Source of the DNA: Methylobacterium sp. B4
GTDB taxonomy: Bacteria > Pseudomonadota > Alphaproteobacteria > Rhizobiales > Beijerinckiaceae
Assembly: GCF_003201865.1 (NCBI RefSeq)
Contig: NZ_QJJJ01000027.1
Span: forward strand, 1-58,476
Direction: 5' to 3'
Length of the DNA: 58,476 nucleotides
The notes beneath the pieces are model-generated. The model saw nothing but the letters and a program-made list of their open reading frames with translations, ran no database searches and was not told the origin of the DNA. The position numbers and the translations under genes were made by a program. Every line of letters begins with the position of its first letter. The stretch's first letter is position 1. Below, in pieces: positions 26,643-35,647 of the stretch.

Positions 26643-28373
26643 ATGGACGCGCGTCAGACCGACAAGTCGAAGCTGCCGAGCCGGCACGTGACGGAAGGGC
26701 CCGAGCGCGCGCCGCACCGCTCGTACCTCTACGCCATGGGCCTGACGACGGAGCAGATCCACCAGCCGCTCGTCGGCGTCGCCTCGTGCTGGAACGAGGC
26801 CGCGCCCTGCAACATCTCGCTGATGCGTCAGGCCCAGGCCGTGAAGAAGGGCGTCGCCGCCGCCAAGGGCACGCCGCGCGAGTTCTGCACCATCACCGTC
26901 ACCGACGGCATCGCCATGGGCCATGGCGGCATGCGCGCCTCGCTGCCGTCGCGCGAGGTCATCGCCGATTCGGTCGAACTGACCATCCGCGGCCATTCCT
27001 ACGACGCCCTCGTGGGCCTGGCCGGCTGCGACAAGTCCCTGCCCGGCATGATGATGGCCATGGTGCGCCTCAACGTGCCCTCGATCTTCATCTACGGCGG
27101 CTCGATCCTGCCCGGCTCGTTCCGCGGCCGGCCGGTCACCGTGCAGGATCTGTTCGAGGCGGTCGGAAAGGTCGCCGTCGGCGACATGAGCCTGGACGAC
27201 CTCGACGAGCTGGAGCGGGTCGCCTGCCCGTCGGCCGGCGCCTGCGGCGCGCAGTTCACCGCCAACACCATGGCCACCGTCTCCGAGGCGATCGGCCTCG
27301 CTCTGCCCTACTCGGCCGGCGCGCCCGCTCCTTACGAAATCCGCGACCAATTCTGCGCCGCCGCCGGCGAGAAGGTGATGGAGCTGATCGCCAAGAACAT
27401 CCGCCCGCGCGACATCGTCACCCGCAAGGCGTTGGAGAACGCCGCCGCGACGGTGGCAGCCTCGGGCGGCTCGACCAATGCGGCCCTGCATCTGCCGGCG
27501 ATCGCGCACGAATGCGGAATCGAGTTCACGCTGTTCGACGTGGCCGAGATCTTCCGCAAGACCCCCTACATCGCCGATCTGAAGCCCGGCGGGCGCTACG
27601 TCGCCAAGGACATGTTCGAGGTCGGCGGCATCCCGCTCCTGATGAAGACCCTGCTCGATCACGGCTACCTGCACGGCGATTGCCTGACGGTGACCGGCCG
27701 CACGATCGCGGAGAACCTCGCCAAGGTCGCCTGGAACCCCGACCAGGACGTGGTGCGCCCGGCGAATCAGCCGATCACCGTCACCGGCGGCGTGGTCGGG
27801 CTGAAGGGCAACCTCGCTCCCGAGGGCGCCATCGTGAAGGTTGCCGGCATGCCGGCCGAGCAACAGGTCTTCACCGGCCCGGCCCGCGTCTTCGACGGCG
27901 AGGAGGCCTGCTTTGAAGCGGTGCAGAACCGCACCTACAAGCCCGGCGACGTTCTGGTCATCCGCTACGAGGGCCCGAAGGGGGGCCCCGGGATGCGCGA
28001 GATGCTCTCGACCACGGCCGCCCTCTACGGCCAGGGCATGGGCGACAAGGTCGCCCTCATCACCGACGGGCGCTTCTCCGGCGCGACCCGCGGCTTCTGC
28101 GTCGGCCATGTCGGCCCCGAGGCCGCGATCGGCGGGCCGATCGGCCTCCTGCGCGACGGCGACATGATCACCCTCGATGCGATCGAAGGCACGCTGGACG
28201 TGGCGCTTTCCGACGAGGAGTTGGCCCAGCGCCGCGCCGGGTGGACGCCCCGGGGCAATACCGCGACCTCCGGCTACCTCTGGAAATACGCGCAGACCGT
28301 GGGGCCTGCCGTGAACGGCGCCGTGACCCATCCGGGCGGTGCGGGGGAGACGACCATCTATGCCGATATCTAG
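26643..28373 (+). CDS. ilvD: Dihydroxy-acid dehydratase
   Basis: A 576-aa IlvD/Edd-family dehydratase making the 2-keto acids for valine, isoleucine and leucine from dihydroxy acids. The [2Fe-2S] cysteines expected for the shorter IlvD class are seen as C56 (EAAPCN), C129 (LAGCDKS) and C201 (PSAGACGAQF); K131 is the likely carbamylated Mg2+ ligand. C-terminal ITDGRFSGATRGFCVGHVGPEA is diagnostic. The ATG at 26643 gives the family N-terminus. The gene overlaps the following exoR-like gene by 14 bp, so the two are probably co-transcribed. Confidence 0.95.
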   Translation: MDARQTDKSKLPSRHVTEGPERAPHRSYLYAMGLTTEQIHQPLVGVASCWNEAAPCNISLMRQAQAVKKGVAAAKGTPREFCTITVTDGIAMGHGGMRASLPSREVIADSVELTIRGHSYDALVGLAGCDKSLPGMMMAMVRLNVPSIFIYGGSILPGSFRGRPVTVQDLFEAVGKVAVGDMSLDDLDELERVACPSAGACGAQFTANTMATVSEAIGLALPYSAGAPAPYEIRDQFCAAAGEKVMELIAKNIRPRDIVTRKALENAAATVAASGGSTNAALHLPAIAHECGIEFTLFDVAEIFRKTPYIADLKPGGRYVAKDMFEVGGIPLLMKTLLDHGYLHGDCLTVTGRTIAENLAKVAWNPDQDVVRPANQPITVTGGVVGLKGNLAPEGAIVKVAGMPAEQQVFTGPARVFDGEEACFEAVQNRTYKPGDVLVIRYEGPKGGPGMREMLSTTAALYGQGMGDKVALITDGRFSGATRGFCVGHVGPEAAIGGPIGLLRDGDMITLDAIEGTLDVALSDEELAQRRAGWTPRGNTATSGYLWKYAQTVGPAVNGAVTHPGGAGETTIYADI

Positions 28374-29247
28374 GACTGCCCCTCTCCGGCCCGCGTGGCC
28401 GGCCGGGGCCGATCCGGGTCGGCTTCGGGCGGGGCTTCTCGCCGGCTTCCTCGGCTTCGCGCTGATGTTCACCGCCGTCGATCCGGGCACCGCGCTGGAC
28501 GCGAGCGCGCGTACGCCGGTCCCCGAGAAGGGGTACCGTTCGGGCCGCGATGCCCTGCGCTCGGGCGTGCGCGACTACAACGCGGGTGACAAGCAGGGCG
28601 CCGTGCGGGCGCTGGAATACGCCGCCGACCAGGGCCAGACCCTGGCCCTGTGGAAGCTCGGCCGCATGTACGCGGACGGGGACGGTGTGCCCCACGACGA
28701 CCTCAAGGCGTTCGAGTATTTTTCGCGCATCGCCGACGACAACACCGACGACTCGCCGGACACGCCGAATTCAGGCGTGGTCGCGAGCGCCTTCAACGCG
28801 CTCGGCACCTACTTCCTGGAGGGGATCAAGGGCACCTACGTGCGCCCGAACCCCGAGCGCGCCTACGACATGTTCAACTACGCGGCGTCGTATTTCGGCG
28901 ACCCCAACGCGCAGTACAACCTCGCCCGGCTCTATCTCGACGGCACCGGCGTCGAGCAGGATCCGCGCAAGGCCGCGCGCTGGTTCAACCTCGCCGCCGA
29001 GAAGGGTCACCGTCCGGCCCAGGCGCTGCTCGGCGACATGCTCGTCAAGGGCTCCGGCGTGCAGCGCCAGACCGTGAAGGGCCTGACCTGGCTCGCCATC
29101 GCCCGCGGCGGGGCGCAGGGCGCGTCCGACACCTGGATCGTCGATCTCTACGAGAAGGCCTGGGCCTCGGCCAACGAGGCCGACCGGGCGGATGCGATGG
29201 CCCAGGCGCAATCGCTCTCGACCGGTTCGACCCGGCGGCGGCGGTAG
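28360..29247 (+). CDS. Sel1-repeat periplasmic protein, ExoR-like
   Basis: A 295-aa exported protein. An N-terminal hydrophobic segment (GLLAGFLGFALMFTA) is followed by Sel1/TPR-like repeats: ALEYAADQGQTLALWKLGRMYADG, then AYDMFNYAASYFGDPNAQYNL and AARWFNLAAEKGHRPAQALL. This layout and length match ExoR, the periplasmic repressor of the ExoS(ChvG)-ChvI two-component system that controls exopolysaccharide and motility in rhizobia. I chose the ATG at 28360 (GGGGGAG upstream) over the GTG at 28339. Whether it controls the polysaccharide locus at 8-21 kb is unknown; a generic Sel1 protein is the alternative. Confidence 0.75.
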   Translation: MPISRTAPLRPAWPAGADPGRLRAGLLAGFLGFALMFTAVDPGTALDASARTPVPEKGYRSGRDALRSGVRDYNAGDKQGAVRALEYAADQGQTLALWKLGRMYADGDGVPHDDLKAFEYFSRIADDNTDDSPDTPNSGVVASAFNALGTYFLEGIKGTYVRPNPERAYDMFNYAASYFGDPNAQYNLARLYLDGTGVEQDPRKAARWFNLAAEKGHRPAQALLGDMLVKGSGVQRQTVKGLTWLAIARGGAQGASDTWIVDLYEKAWASANEADRADAMAQAQSLSTGSTRRRR

Positions 29248-29258
29248 CATTCTCAGCA

Positions 29259-29282
29259 CCCTCCCCCTCTGCGAGGGAGGGG
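29259..29282. terminator. Hairpin between convergent exoR-like and xth genes
   Basis: A CCCTCCC/GGGAGGG stem (29259-29265 with 29275-29281) lies in the 47-bp gap between convergent genes. There is no T-tract. CTCCCCC-type hairpins of this kind recur in alphaproteobacterial intergenic DNA. Confidence 0.45.
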
Positions 29283-29294
29283 CTGAACCGCGGA

Positions 29295-30089
29295 TCACCC
29301 GTCGCTCAGCTCCACCGTCACCGGCACGTGGTCAGACGGCTTTTCCAGCCCGCGCAGGTGGCGCTGCACCGAGGCCGAGACGAGGCGGTCGGCGGCCTGG
29401 GGCGAGAGCAGCAGGTGGTCGATGCGGATGCCAAAGTTCCGCGGCCAGCAGCCGGCCTGATAGTCCCAGAAGGTGTAGAGCCCCGCGCTCGGCTCGCAGG
29501 CCCTCAGGCCATCCGTAAAACCTTCCGCCAGCAACGCGCGGAAGGCGCGGCGGGTCTCGGGCAGGAACAGGGCGTCCTGCGTCCAGGCGGTGGGGTCGGC
29601 GGCATCCTCGGGCTCGGGGATGACGTTGAAATCGCCCGCCAGCACCAGCGCCTCCTCGGTCGTCATCAGGGCACGGGCATGCGCCCGCAGGCGGGCCATG
29701 AAGGCGAGCTTGTAGCTGTATTTCGGACCCGGGGCCGGGTTGCCGTTCGGCAGGTAGATCGAGGCGACCCGCACCGGCGCCACGCCCTCCCCATGCACCA
29801 GCGCCTCGATGTAGCGGGCCTGCTCGTCCTCGGCGTCGCCCGGCAGGCCGCGCAGCAGCTGCGTGTATTGAAGCGGCGCGCGCACCAGCAGGGCGACGCC
29901 GTTATAGGCCTTCTGCCCCAGCGTCTCGCATGCATAGCCCGCCGCCTCGATCTCCTCGCGGGGGAACGACGCGTCCTGGCATTTCAGCTCCTGCAGGCAG
30001 ACCACGTCGGGCCGCGCCTCGTCGAGGAAGCCCAGCAGGTGGCCGACCCGCTGCTTGATCGAATTGACGTTCCAGGTGGTGATCCGCAT
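29295..30089 (-). CDS. xth: Exodeoxyribonuclease III (Xth/ExoA-type AP endonuclease)
   Basis: A 264-aa DNase I-like metallonuclease that cleaves at abasic sites and has 3'-exonuclease/phosphatase activity in base excision repair. Motifs: MRITTWNVNSIKQR at the N-terminus, CLQELK with the catalytic glutamate, ASIYLPNG, the metal-site VLAGDFNVIPEPED, GIRIDHLLLS, and the catalytic SDHVPV at the C-terminus. I chose the ATG at 30089 so the protein begins at the conserved MRI; the longer frame to 30176 adds a proline-rich stretch. It is convergent to the exoR-like gene and divergent from the ceramidase-family gene. Confidence 0.93.
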   Translation of the reverse strand: MRITTWNVNSIKQRVGHLLGFLDEARPDVVCLQELKCQDASFPREEIEAAGYACETLGQKAYNGVALLVRAPLQYTQLLRGLPGDAEDEQARYIEALVHGEGVAPVRVASIYLPNGNPAPGPKYSYKLAFMARLRAHARALMTTEEALVLAGDFNVIPEPEDAADPTAWTQDALFLPETRRAFRALLAEGFTDGLRACEPSAGLYTFWDYQAGCWPRNFGIRIDHLLLSPQAADRLVSASVQRHLRGLEKPSDHVPVTVELSDG

Positions 30090-30174
30090 GGGTCTCGGGG
30101 GAGGCTCGGCCGGAGGGGCTCCCGTCATCGGGCCTTCGCGCGGCCCTGGCAAGGCGATCGCGAGGAGAGCCCCC

Positions 30175-30846
30175 ATGGACGCGTCCTGGTTCGAGCCGGT
30201 GCGGGCCTATTGCGAGCGCGGCGACGCCGGCTTCTGGGCCGAGCCGGTCAATGCCCTGACGAACGCCGCCTTCCTCATAGCGGCCGGGCTCGCGGCGCGG
30301 CGTGCCCGCGGCGACGGACCGGTCCTGGCTCTGGCCGCCGTGACCTTCGTGGTGGGGATCGGCTCGTTCCTGTTCCACACCCTGGCGAACCGCTGGTCGA
30401 TGCTGGCCGACGTGATCCCGATCGCCAGCTTCATCTACGGCTACTTCGCCCTGGCCATGACCCGCTTCTTCGGCTTCCGGCCGGCGGCGGCGACGGCCCT
30501 CACGCTGGCCTTCGCCGCCCTCGGCGCCGGCCTGACTCCGGCCCTCGACACGCTGACCGGGCGCTCGGTCTCGGGCCTCACCAACGGCTCGGTCGATTAC
30601 GCCCCGGCGATCCTGGCGCTCCTCGGCGTCGGGCTCGCCCTCCTGAAGCGGACGCCCGGCACCGCCCGATCCGTGCTCGCGACCGCAGGGGTCTTTCTCG
30701 TCTCGCTGGCCTTCCGCACGGTCGATGTCAGCGTCTGCGCGCGCCTGCCGCTCGGCACGCATTTCCTCTGGCACGGGCTCAACGCGGTGGTACTCTACCG
30801 CCTACTGATCGCGGCGACCCAATTCAGGGTCGGACGCGCGGCCTGA
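30175..30846 (+). CDS. Ceramidase-family (CREST superfamily) integral membrane protein
   Basis: A 223-aa hydrophobic protein with about seven predicted membrane helices. It carries the CREST-superfamily metal-hydrolase signature: GIGSFLFHTLANRW (Ser64, His68), an aspartate at MLADVIP (Asp79), and a C-terminal THFLWHGLNA. Alkaline ceramidases, PAQR receptors and Per1 belong to this superfamily. The start at 30175 has GAGGAGAG upstream. Bacterial members are rarely characterised; they may cleave or remodel membrane amides. Methylobacteria are not known for sphingolipids, so the substrate is open. Confidence 0.75.
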   Translation: MDASWFEPVRAYCERGDAGFWAEPVNALTNAAFLIAAGLAARRARGDGPVLALAAVTFVVGIGSFLFHTLANRWSMLADVIPIASFIYGYFALAMTRFFGFRPAAATALTLAFAALGAGLTPALDTLTGRSVSGLTNGSVDYAPAILALLGVGLALLKRTPGTARSVLATAGVFLVSLAFRTVDVSVCARLPLGTHFLWHGLNAVVLYRLLIAATQFRVGRAA

Positions 30847-31005
30847 GACGGCTCCTCGATCCGCTGCGCTCACCGGCCGCGTGCCCGTGGCCCTGCGGCG
30901 AGCGCGACCGCCGACTTGACGGTTTGCGCCGGGGGCGAACAATTCCGTCTCGAACCGGGGCACCAAGCCTTGGACGGGCGCGGGCCGTGGGCGGAGGGAT
31001 GGATC

Positions 31006-31692
31006 GTGACCGGACGCGCACGTCTCCTCCTGGCCGCCCTGTGTCTCGCGGTATCGGGCGGTCAGGCCGAGGCCGAGACGGTTCAGGACGGGCAGCTCTG
31101 GATCAACACGACCCTGTTCGGATCGATCGGGGATCTGGCCTTCTTCGCCGAGGTCCAGCCGCGCATCGGCAACGGCATCTCGCAGCTCGACCAGTTGATC
31201 CTGCGCCCGGCCGTCGGCTGGAAGATCAACGAGAGGCTCACGCTCTACCAGGGCTACGCCTCCGTCGAAGACCGCGGCGGAGCGGGCCGCGTGCGCTTCG
31301 AGGATCGCAGCTTCCAGGAGATCAACTGGAAGATCGGCGAGATCTCCGGGGTCAAGGTCTCATCCCGCACGCGCTTCGAGCAGCGCTGGCAATCCGCCGG
31401 GCGGGATGTGGGCTTCCGCCTGCGCGAGAACCTGCGCTTCGCCCGGCCGCTGACGCCGGAGAAGGACAGCGTCTCGGCGGTCGGCTGGGTGGAGGCGTTC
31501 GTGGCGCTGAACGACACCGATTGGGGGGCTCGCGCCGGCTTCGATCGCGTCCGCACCTTCGTCGGGCTCGAATGGCCGATCGGCGGCACGTCGACGGTGG
31601 AGGTCGGCTACCTGAACCAGACCGCCCGCACGGCCGCGAGCGGCACCGAGGTGGATCACATCCTGTCCCTGAACTTGTCCGTGCGGAATTGA
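31006..31692 (+). CDS. DUF2490-type exported beta-barrel protein
   Basis: A 228-aa protein with a signal peptide (MTGRARLLLAALCLAVSGGQ, then AEA before the likely cut) and a mature region of alternating short beta strands, such as LWINTTLFGSIGDLAFFAEVQ and KINERLTLYQGYA, ending in an aromatic-poor SLNLSVRN. The pattern is that of DUF2490, a family of predicted outer-membrane proteins of unknown function. I chose the GTG at 31006 because GGAGGG sits upstream and the signal peptide begins there; the longer frame from 30916 would bury the signal peptide. Confidence 0.7.
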   Translation: MTGRARLLLAALCLAVSGGQAEAETVQDGQLWINTTLFGSIGDLAFFAEVQPRIGNGISQLDQLILRPAVGWKINERLTLYQGYASVEDRGGAGRVRFEDRSFQEINWKIGEISGVKVSSRTRFEQRWQSAGRDVGFRLRENLRFARPLTPEKDSVSAVGWVEAFVALNDTDWGARAGFDRVRTFVGLEWPIGGTSTVEVGYLNQTARTAASGTEVDHILSLNLSVRN

Positions 31693-31719
31693 ACCGGGAG
31701 GCGCGGACCGAAGACGGCT

Positions 31720-33645
31720 CTATCCCCCGATCCCGCGCGCCTTCAGGCTGTCGCCGATCTCCTCCAGGGCCGTCGGATCCTCGATGGTCGGGGGCATGGA
31801 AAAGTCCTCGCCGTCGGCGATGCGCTTCATCGTCCCGCGCAGGATCTTGCCCGAGCGCGTCTTCGGCAGGCGCCCCACGGTGAGCGCCAGCTTGAAGGCG
31901 GCCACGGGGCCGATCTCTTCGCGGACCCGGGCGACCAGTTCCCGCTCGACCGTCTCGGGGTCCTTGGCGACGCCCGCCTTCAGCACGACGAAGCCGCAGG
32001 GCGCCTCGCCCTTCAGGGCGTCGCGGATGCCGATCACCGCGCATTCGGCGACGTCCGGGTGGGCGGCGAGCACCGCCTCCATGCCGCCGGTGGAGAGGCG
32101 GTGGCCGGCCACGTTGATGATGTCGTCGGTGCGGCCCAGCACCGTGACGTAGCCGTCCTCGTCCACCACGCCCGCATCCGAGGTGTCGTAATAGCCGGGG
32201 AAGGTGGCGAGATAGCTCTGGCGGAAGCGCTCGTCCGAGCCCCACAGGGTCGGCAGGCATCCCGGGGGCAGGGGCAGCCTGAGGGCGATGGTGCCCATCG
32301 TGCCGGGGGCGACCGGCTTGCCCGCCTCGTCGAGCACGTGGAGGTCGTAGCCCGGCATCGGTTTGGCGGTGGAGCCGTACTTCACGGGCAGAGGCTCGAT
32401 TCCGAGCGGGTTGCCGGCGATCGCCCAGCCGGTCTCGGTCTGCCACCAATGGTCGATCACGGGCCGCTTCAGCGCCCGCTCGGCCCAGGCCACCGAATCC
32501 GGGTCGGCCCGCTCGCCGGCCAGGAACAGGGCGCGGAAGCGGGAGAGATCGTAGCCCGCGATCTGTTCGGCGCGCGGATCCTCCTTCTTGATGGCGCGCA
32601 GGGCCGTGGGCGCCGTGAACAACGTCGCGGCGGCGTGCTCGGCCACGACCCGCCAGAAGGCGCCGGCATCGGGCGTGCCGACCGGCTTGCCCTCGTAGAG
32701 CACGGTGGTGCAGCCGTGCAGCAGCGGCGCGTAGACGATGTAGGAATGGCCCACCACCCAGCCGATGTCGGAGGCGCAGAAATAGACCTCGCCGGGCGCG
32801 ACGCCGTAGAGGTTGGCCATCGACCATGCCAGCGCGACGCAATAGCCGCCGCTGTCGCGCACCACGCCCTTGGGCCGTCCTGTCGTGCCCGAGGTGTAGA
32901 GGATGTAGAGCGGGTCGGTCGCCGCCACCGGCAGCGGCTCGGCCCGCCGCCCGGCCCGGCGCGCCCGCGCAACCGTCTCCGCCCAATCCCGGTCGCGGCC
33001 CTCGACGAGGCCGGCCTCGCCTTGCGGGCGCTGCAGGATCAGGCAGGCGTCGGGCTTGTGCGACGAGCGCTCGATGGCCGCATCGAGCAGTGGCTTGTAG
33101 GCCACGACCCGGGCCGGCTCGATGCCGCAGGAGGCGGCCAGGATCACCTTGGGCGCGGCATCCTCGATGCGGGCGGCGAGTTCGTTGGCGGCAAAGCCTC
33201 CGAACACCACCGAGTGGATCGCGCCGATGCGGGCGCAGGCCAGCATCCCGAACAGCGCTTCGGGCACCATCGGCATGTAGATCACCACCCGGTCGCCCTT
33301 GCCCACGCCGAGATCGGCGAGGATGCCGGCGAGCACGGAGACCTCGTCCTGCAGCGCGCGGTAGCTGATGGTGCGCTTCGTGCCGGTGACGGGCGAATCG
33401 TGGATGATCGCGGCCTGGTCGGCGCGGGCGCCCTGCGCGTGCCGGTCGACCGCATTGCGGCAGACGTTGAGCCGGGCGTCGGGGAACCAGCGGCCGTAGA
33501 CGCCCTGATCCGGATCGAAGGCGCGGCCGGGCGGCGTGTCCCAGTCGATGGCCCGCGCGGCCGCCAGCCAGAAGCCCTCCGGATCTTCGAGCGAGGCGGC
33601 GTGGACGGCGGCATAGGTGCCGTCGGGGGTGGGGGCGGCGGGCAT
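31720..33645 (-). CDS. prpE: Propionyl-CoA synthetase (PrpE type)
   Basis: A 641-aa AMP-forming acyl-CoA synthetase. It has the phosphate loop YTSGTTGRPKG, and then the PrpE-type stretch YFCASDIGWVVGHSYIVYAP, the aspartate hinge GRTDDIINVAGHRLSTG, and the C-terminal LPKTRSGKILR whose lysine is the usual acetylation-controlled catalytic residue. PrpE activates propionate, feeding the ethylmalonyl-CoA/propionyl-CoA network. Acetate or other short acids could also be substrates, but the central stretch is closer to PrpE than to Acs. It is a single minus-strand gene convergent with the DUF2490 gene. Confidence 0.85.
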   Translation of the reverse strand: MPAAPTPDGTYAAVHAASLEDPEGFWLAAARAIDWDTPPGRAFDPDQGVYGRWFPDARLNVCRNAVDRHAQGARADQAAIIHDSPVTGTKRTISYRALQDEVSVLAGILADLGVGKGDRVVIYMPMVPEALFGMLACARIGAIHSVVFGGFAANELAARIEDAAPKVILAASCGIEPARVVAYKPLLDAAIERSSHKPDACLILQRPQGEAGLVEGRDRDWAETVARARRAGRRAEPLPVAATDPLYILYTSGTTGRPKGVVRDSGGYCVALAWSMANLYGVAPGEVYFCASDIGWVVGHSYIVYAPLLHGCTTVLYEGKPVGTPDAGAFWRVVAEHAAATLFTAPTALRAIKKEDPRAEQIAGYDLSRFRALFLAGERADPDSVAWAERALKRPVIDHWWQTETGWAIAGNPLGIEPLPVKYGSTAKPMPGYDLHVLDEAGKPVAPGTMGTIALRLPLPPGCLPTLWGSDERFRQSYLATFPGYYDTSDAGVVDEDGYVTVLGRTDDIINVAGHRLSTGGMEAVLAAHPDVAECAVIGIRDALKGEAPCGFVVLKAGVAKDPETVERELVARVREEIGPVAAFKLALTVGRLPKTRSGKILRGTMKRIADGEDFSMPPTIEDPTALEEIGDSLKARGIGG

Positions 33646-33849
33646 CGGACGCTTCCTCGGGCGGGCCGGTTGTCCCGGCCTGTTCGCGGGTGATGATAGC
33701 GCGATTTCCCGCCCGTGGCGTCCGGGCTCGGCCCCTTCACAGCAGAACCGCCGCGCTGGTTTCCCAGGCGGCGGCGACGCGATCGGTACGATTGGGAGAA
33801 AGAAGATTACCGGCGGCCTCTCCCGGGGCCAGGCCGGTCGTGAGGCCCG

Positions 33850-34029
33850 CTAGTGGAGGGTTTCTCCGGATCGCAGGCGCTCGATTTCGTCCTTGAGGTG
33901 CAGTTTCTTACGCTTGAGTTCCGCGATGCGCAGGTCGTCGCTGGCGAGAGACTGGATCGCGTCGTGAAGCTCACGTTCCAGAGCGTCATGCTTGGCGGCG
34001 AGCTGGCTCAAATGCGTCTGCAAGGACAT
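33850..34029 (-). CDS. YdcH/DUF465 small coiled-coil protein
   Basis: A 59-aa protein beginning MSLQTHLSQLAAKHDALERE and containing IAELKRKKLHLKDEIERL, the signature of the DUF465 (YdcH) family. These are short helical hairpins of unknown function that are widespread in alphaproteobacteria. The ATG at 34029 has CAGGAG about 11 bases upstream. A second DUF465-like gene lies just upstream on the other strand. Confidence 0.85.
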   Translation of the reverse strand: MSLQTHLSQLAAKHDALERELHDAIQSLASDDLRIAELKRKKLHLKDEIERLRSGETLH

Positions 34030-34240
34030 CAGGTGTCGCTCCTGTCATCGTTTCCGACGCGGGGAGACTGACACAAGATGGAGCGGCTGTCGAAGCCATT
34101 CGTTGGCAAAATGGACCGATCCGCAACAAGGTGATTCCAAATTTCGTGAATCCGGCAGCGGCTCTTTACTACGGCCACGTTTGCCCGGAGGAGGCGGGAG
34201 AACGGCGCCGCGCGCCTTGCCCCAGAGGTGGGCTTGGCGC

Positions 34241-34504
34241 ATGGTCGCACCCGCTCCAACGGCCGGTGATGTGTTTCGAGCGATGATGGCGGACGATGTT
34301 GCCAACGACGCGGTGGCGGATCCGGCGGGCGAACTCAGCCGGCTCCGCGAGGAGCATCGGGATCTCGACGAAGCCATCGAAGCGCTGAAGCTCAGCGTCG
34401 CCGTCGATCAGCTCCAGCTGCAACGTCTGAAGAAGCGCAAGCTCGTGCTGCGCGACCGGATCGGCCACCTGGAAGACCAGATCACCCCGGACATCATCGC
34501 GTGA
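34241..34504 (+). CDS. Second DUF465-like small coiled-coil protein
   Basis: An 87-aa protein. The C-terminal half (LREEHRDLDEAIEALKLSVA, then QLQRLKKRKLVLRDRIGHLE) matches the DUF465 pattern of the neighbour at 33850-34029. The N-terminal 30 residues are extra and not conserved in appearance. I chose the ATG at 34241, with GAGGTGGG at 34225-34232; internal ATGs at 34283 and 34286 are alternatives. It is divergent from the first DUF465 gene with about 210 bp between them. Confidence 0.75.
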   Translation: MVAPAPTAGDVFRAMMADDVANDAVADPAGELSRLREEHRDLDEAIEALKLSVAVDQLQLQRLKKRKLVLRDRIGHLEDQITPDIIA

Positions 34505-34601
34505 CACGCGAGCCGGGAAGGCTATGCCTCCCCGGCGTCGGTTCCTGGTAATCGAGTCCTGAAAGTGGCCTCGCCAATTTCTGCGGGCCAGAGTTGCAGC
34601 G

Positions 34602-34778
34602 TTACTTGGCGAGATAGGCCGAGACGCTGGAGACGCGGTTGCCGACGAGGCGAACCGCCTTGCGCAGGCGCTCGTCCGTGACTTGGAACAGGTCGGCCCA
34701 ATGCCTGCGGCTGGTGCTGTCGTGGATGTCGATGTGGGTCGGGGTGCGGGCGCGCGTGTTCTGGTCCGCGGAGGACAT
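34602..34778 (-). CDS. DUF3606-family small protein
   Basis: A 58-aa protein with the DUF3606 pattern: an N-terminal HIDIHDSTSRRHWADLF, then VTDERLRKAVRLVGNRVSSV. Family members are small cytoplasmic proteins of unknown function, often stress-associated, and occur in many copies in Methylobacterium and Bradyrhizobium. There is no clear Shine-Dalgarno ahead of the ATG at 34778. Confidence 0.8.
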   Translation of the reverse strand: MSSADQNTRARTPTHIDIHDSTSRRHWADLFQVTDERLRKAVRLVGNRVSSVSAYLAK

Positions 34779-35132
34779 CGAGAGGGCTCACTGGATTGAG
34801 GGATCCGGCCGCCGAAGGCCGTTTCCTGCTCAACGCGGTCGGGTCGTTTCGGCTCCGGTGCCCGAGGCGGGATTCTGCGGGTTTTTTGCGCGCCCTGGAC
34901 GGGGGCCGGACAAGGCTGTGGACGGGGTTTCCGCGCGCTCGCGAGCCATGGCTTTCTTGCCGCCCCCAGGCATCGGCGGCGCCTGTGCGGGCGCAGGCTT
35001 TCGCGTCGCGGCTTCGGACCATCCGACTTGCATGCCCCGCCCGCCTTGCCGTCGCGCGCACGCCCCTGTTATTCGACCCTTCCTGCCGGGCCCGCGGACC
35101 GGCGCCTCGACCTGCCTTAGGACCAGACGACG
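34779..35132. other. Intergenic region upstream of purE
   Basis: About 354 bp between the divergent DUF3606 and purE genes. It contains a GGGTTTTTTGCGC tract near 34880, with no convincing stem before it, and no gene I can support. Confidence 0.4.
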
Positions 35133-35630
35133 ATGACGGGATCGCCCCCGGTCGCCATCATCATGGGAAGCCAGTCGGACTGGGCGACCATGCGCCACGC
35201 CGCCGAGACGCTGGATGCGCTCGGCGTCCCCCACGATGCGCGCATCGTCTCGGCCCACCGCACGCCGGACCGGCTTGTGGCCTTCGCCAAGGGCGCGAAG
35301 GCGGCGGGCTTCAAGGTCGTGATCGCGGGCGCGGGGGGAGCGGCGCACCTGCCGGGCATGGCCGCTTCGATGACCCCGCTGCCGGTCTTCGGCGTTCCGG
35401 TCGAGTCGAAGGCGCTCTCGGGCCAGGACAGCCTGCTCTCCATCGTCCAGATGCCCGCCGGCATTCCCGTCGGCACCCTGGCGATCGGCCGGGCGGGCGC
35501 CGTCAACGCCGCCCTGCTCGCCGCCGCCGTCCTGGCGCTGACCGACGAAGGTCTGGCCGGGCGGCTCGAAGCGTGGCGCACCCGCCAGACCGAATCCGTC
35601 GCCGAGCGGCCGGACCCCTCTCAAGCCTGA
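35133..35630 (+). CDS. purE: N5-carboxyaminoimidazole ribonucleotide mutase
   Basis: A 165-aa class I PurE that rearranges N5-CAIR to CAIR in purine synthesis. Active-site stretches GSQSDWATM, VSAHRTPDR and AGAGGAAHLPGM are present, followed by PVFGVPVESKALSGQDSLLS. Length is standard. purK follows after 17 bp, so the two form the usual purEK unit. Confidence 0.96.
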   Translation: MTGSPPVAIIMGSQSDWATMRHAAETLDALGVPHDARIVSAHRTPDRLVAFAKGAKAAGFKVVIAGAGGAAHLPGMAASMTPLPVFGVPVESKALSGQDSLLSIVQMPAGIPVGTLAIGRAGAVNAALLAAAVLALTDEGLAGRLEAWRTRQTESVAERPDPSQA

Positions 35631-35647
35631 TCGCAGCACGACACGCC

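Noticed and set aside
30175..30846. Direct functional link between the ceramidase-like protein and the PKS/oxoamine synthase
   Set aside because: They are 9 kb or more apart with unrelated genes between; no operon or shared regulation is visible, so it is only mentioned as a question.
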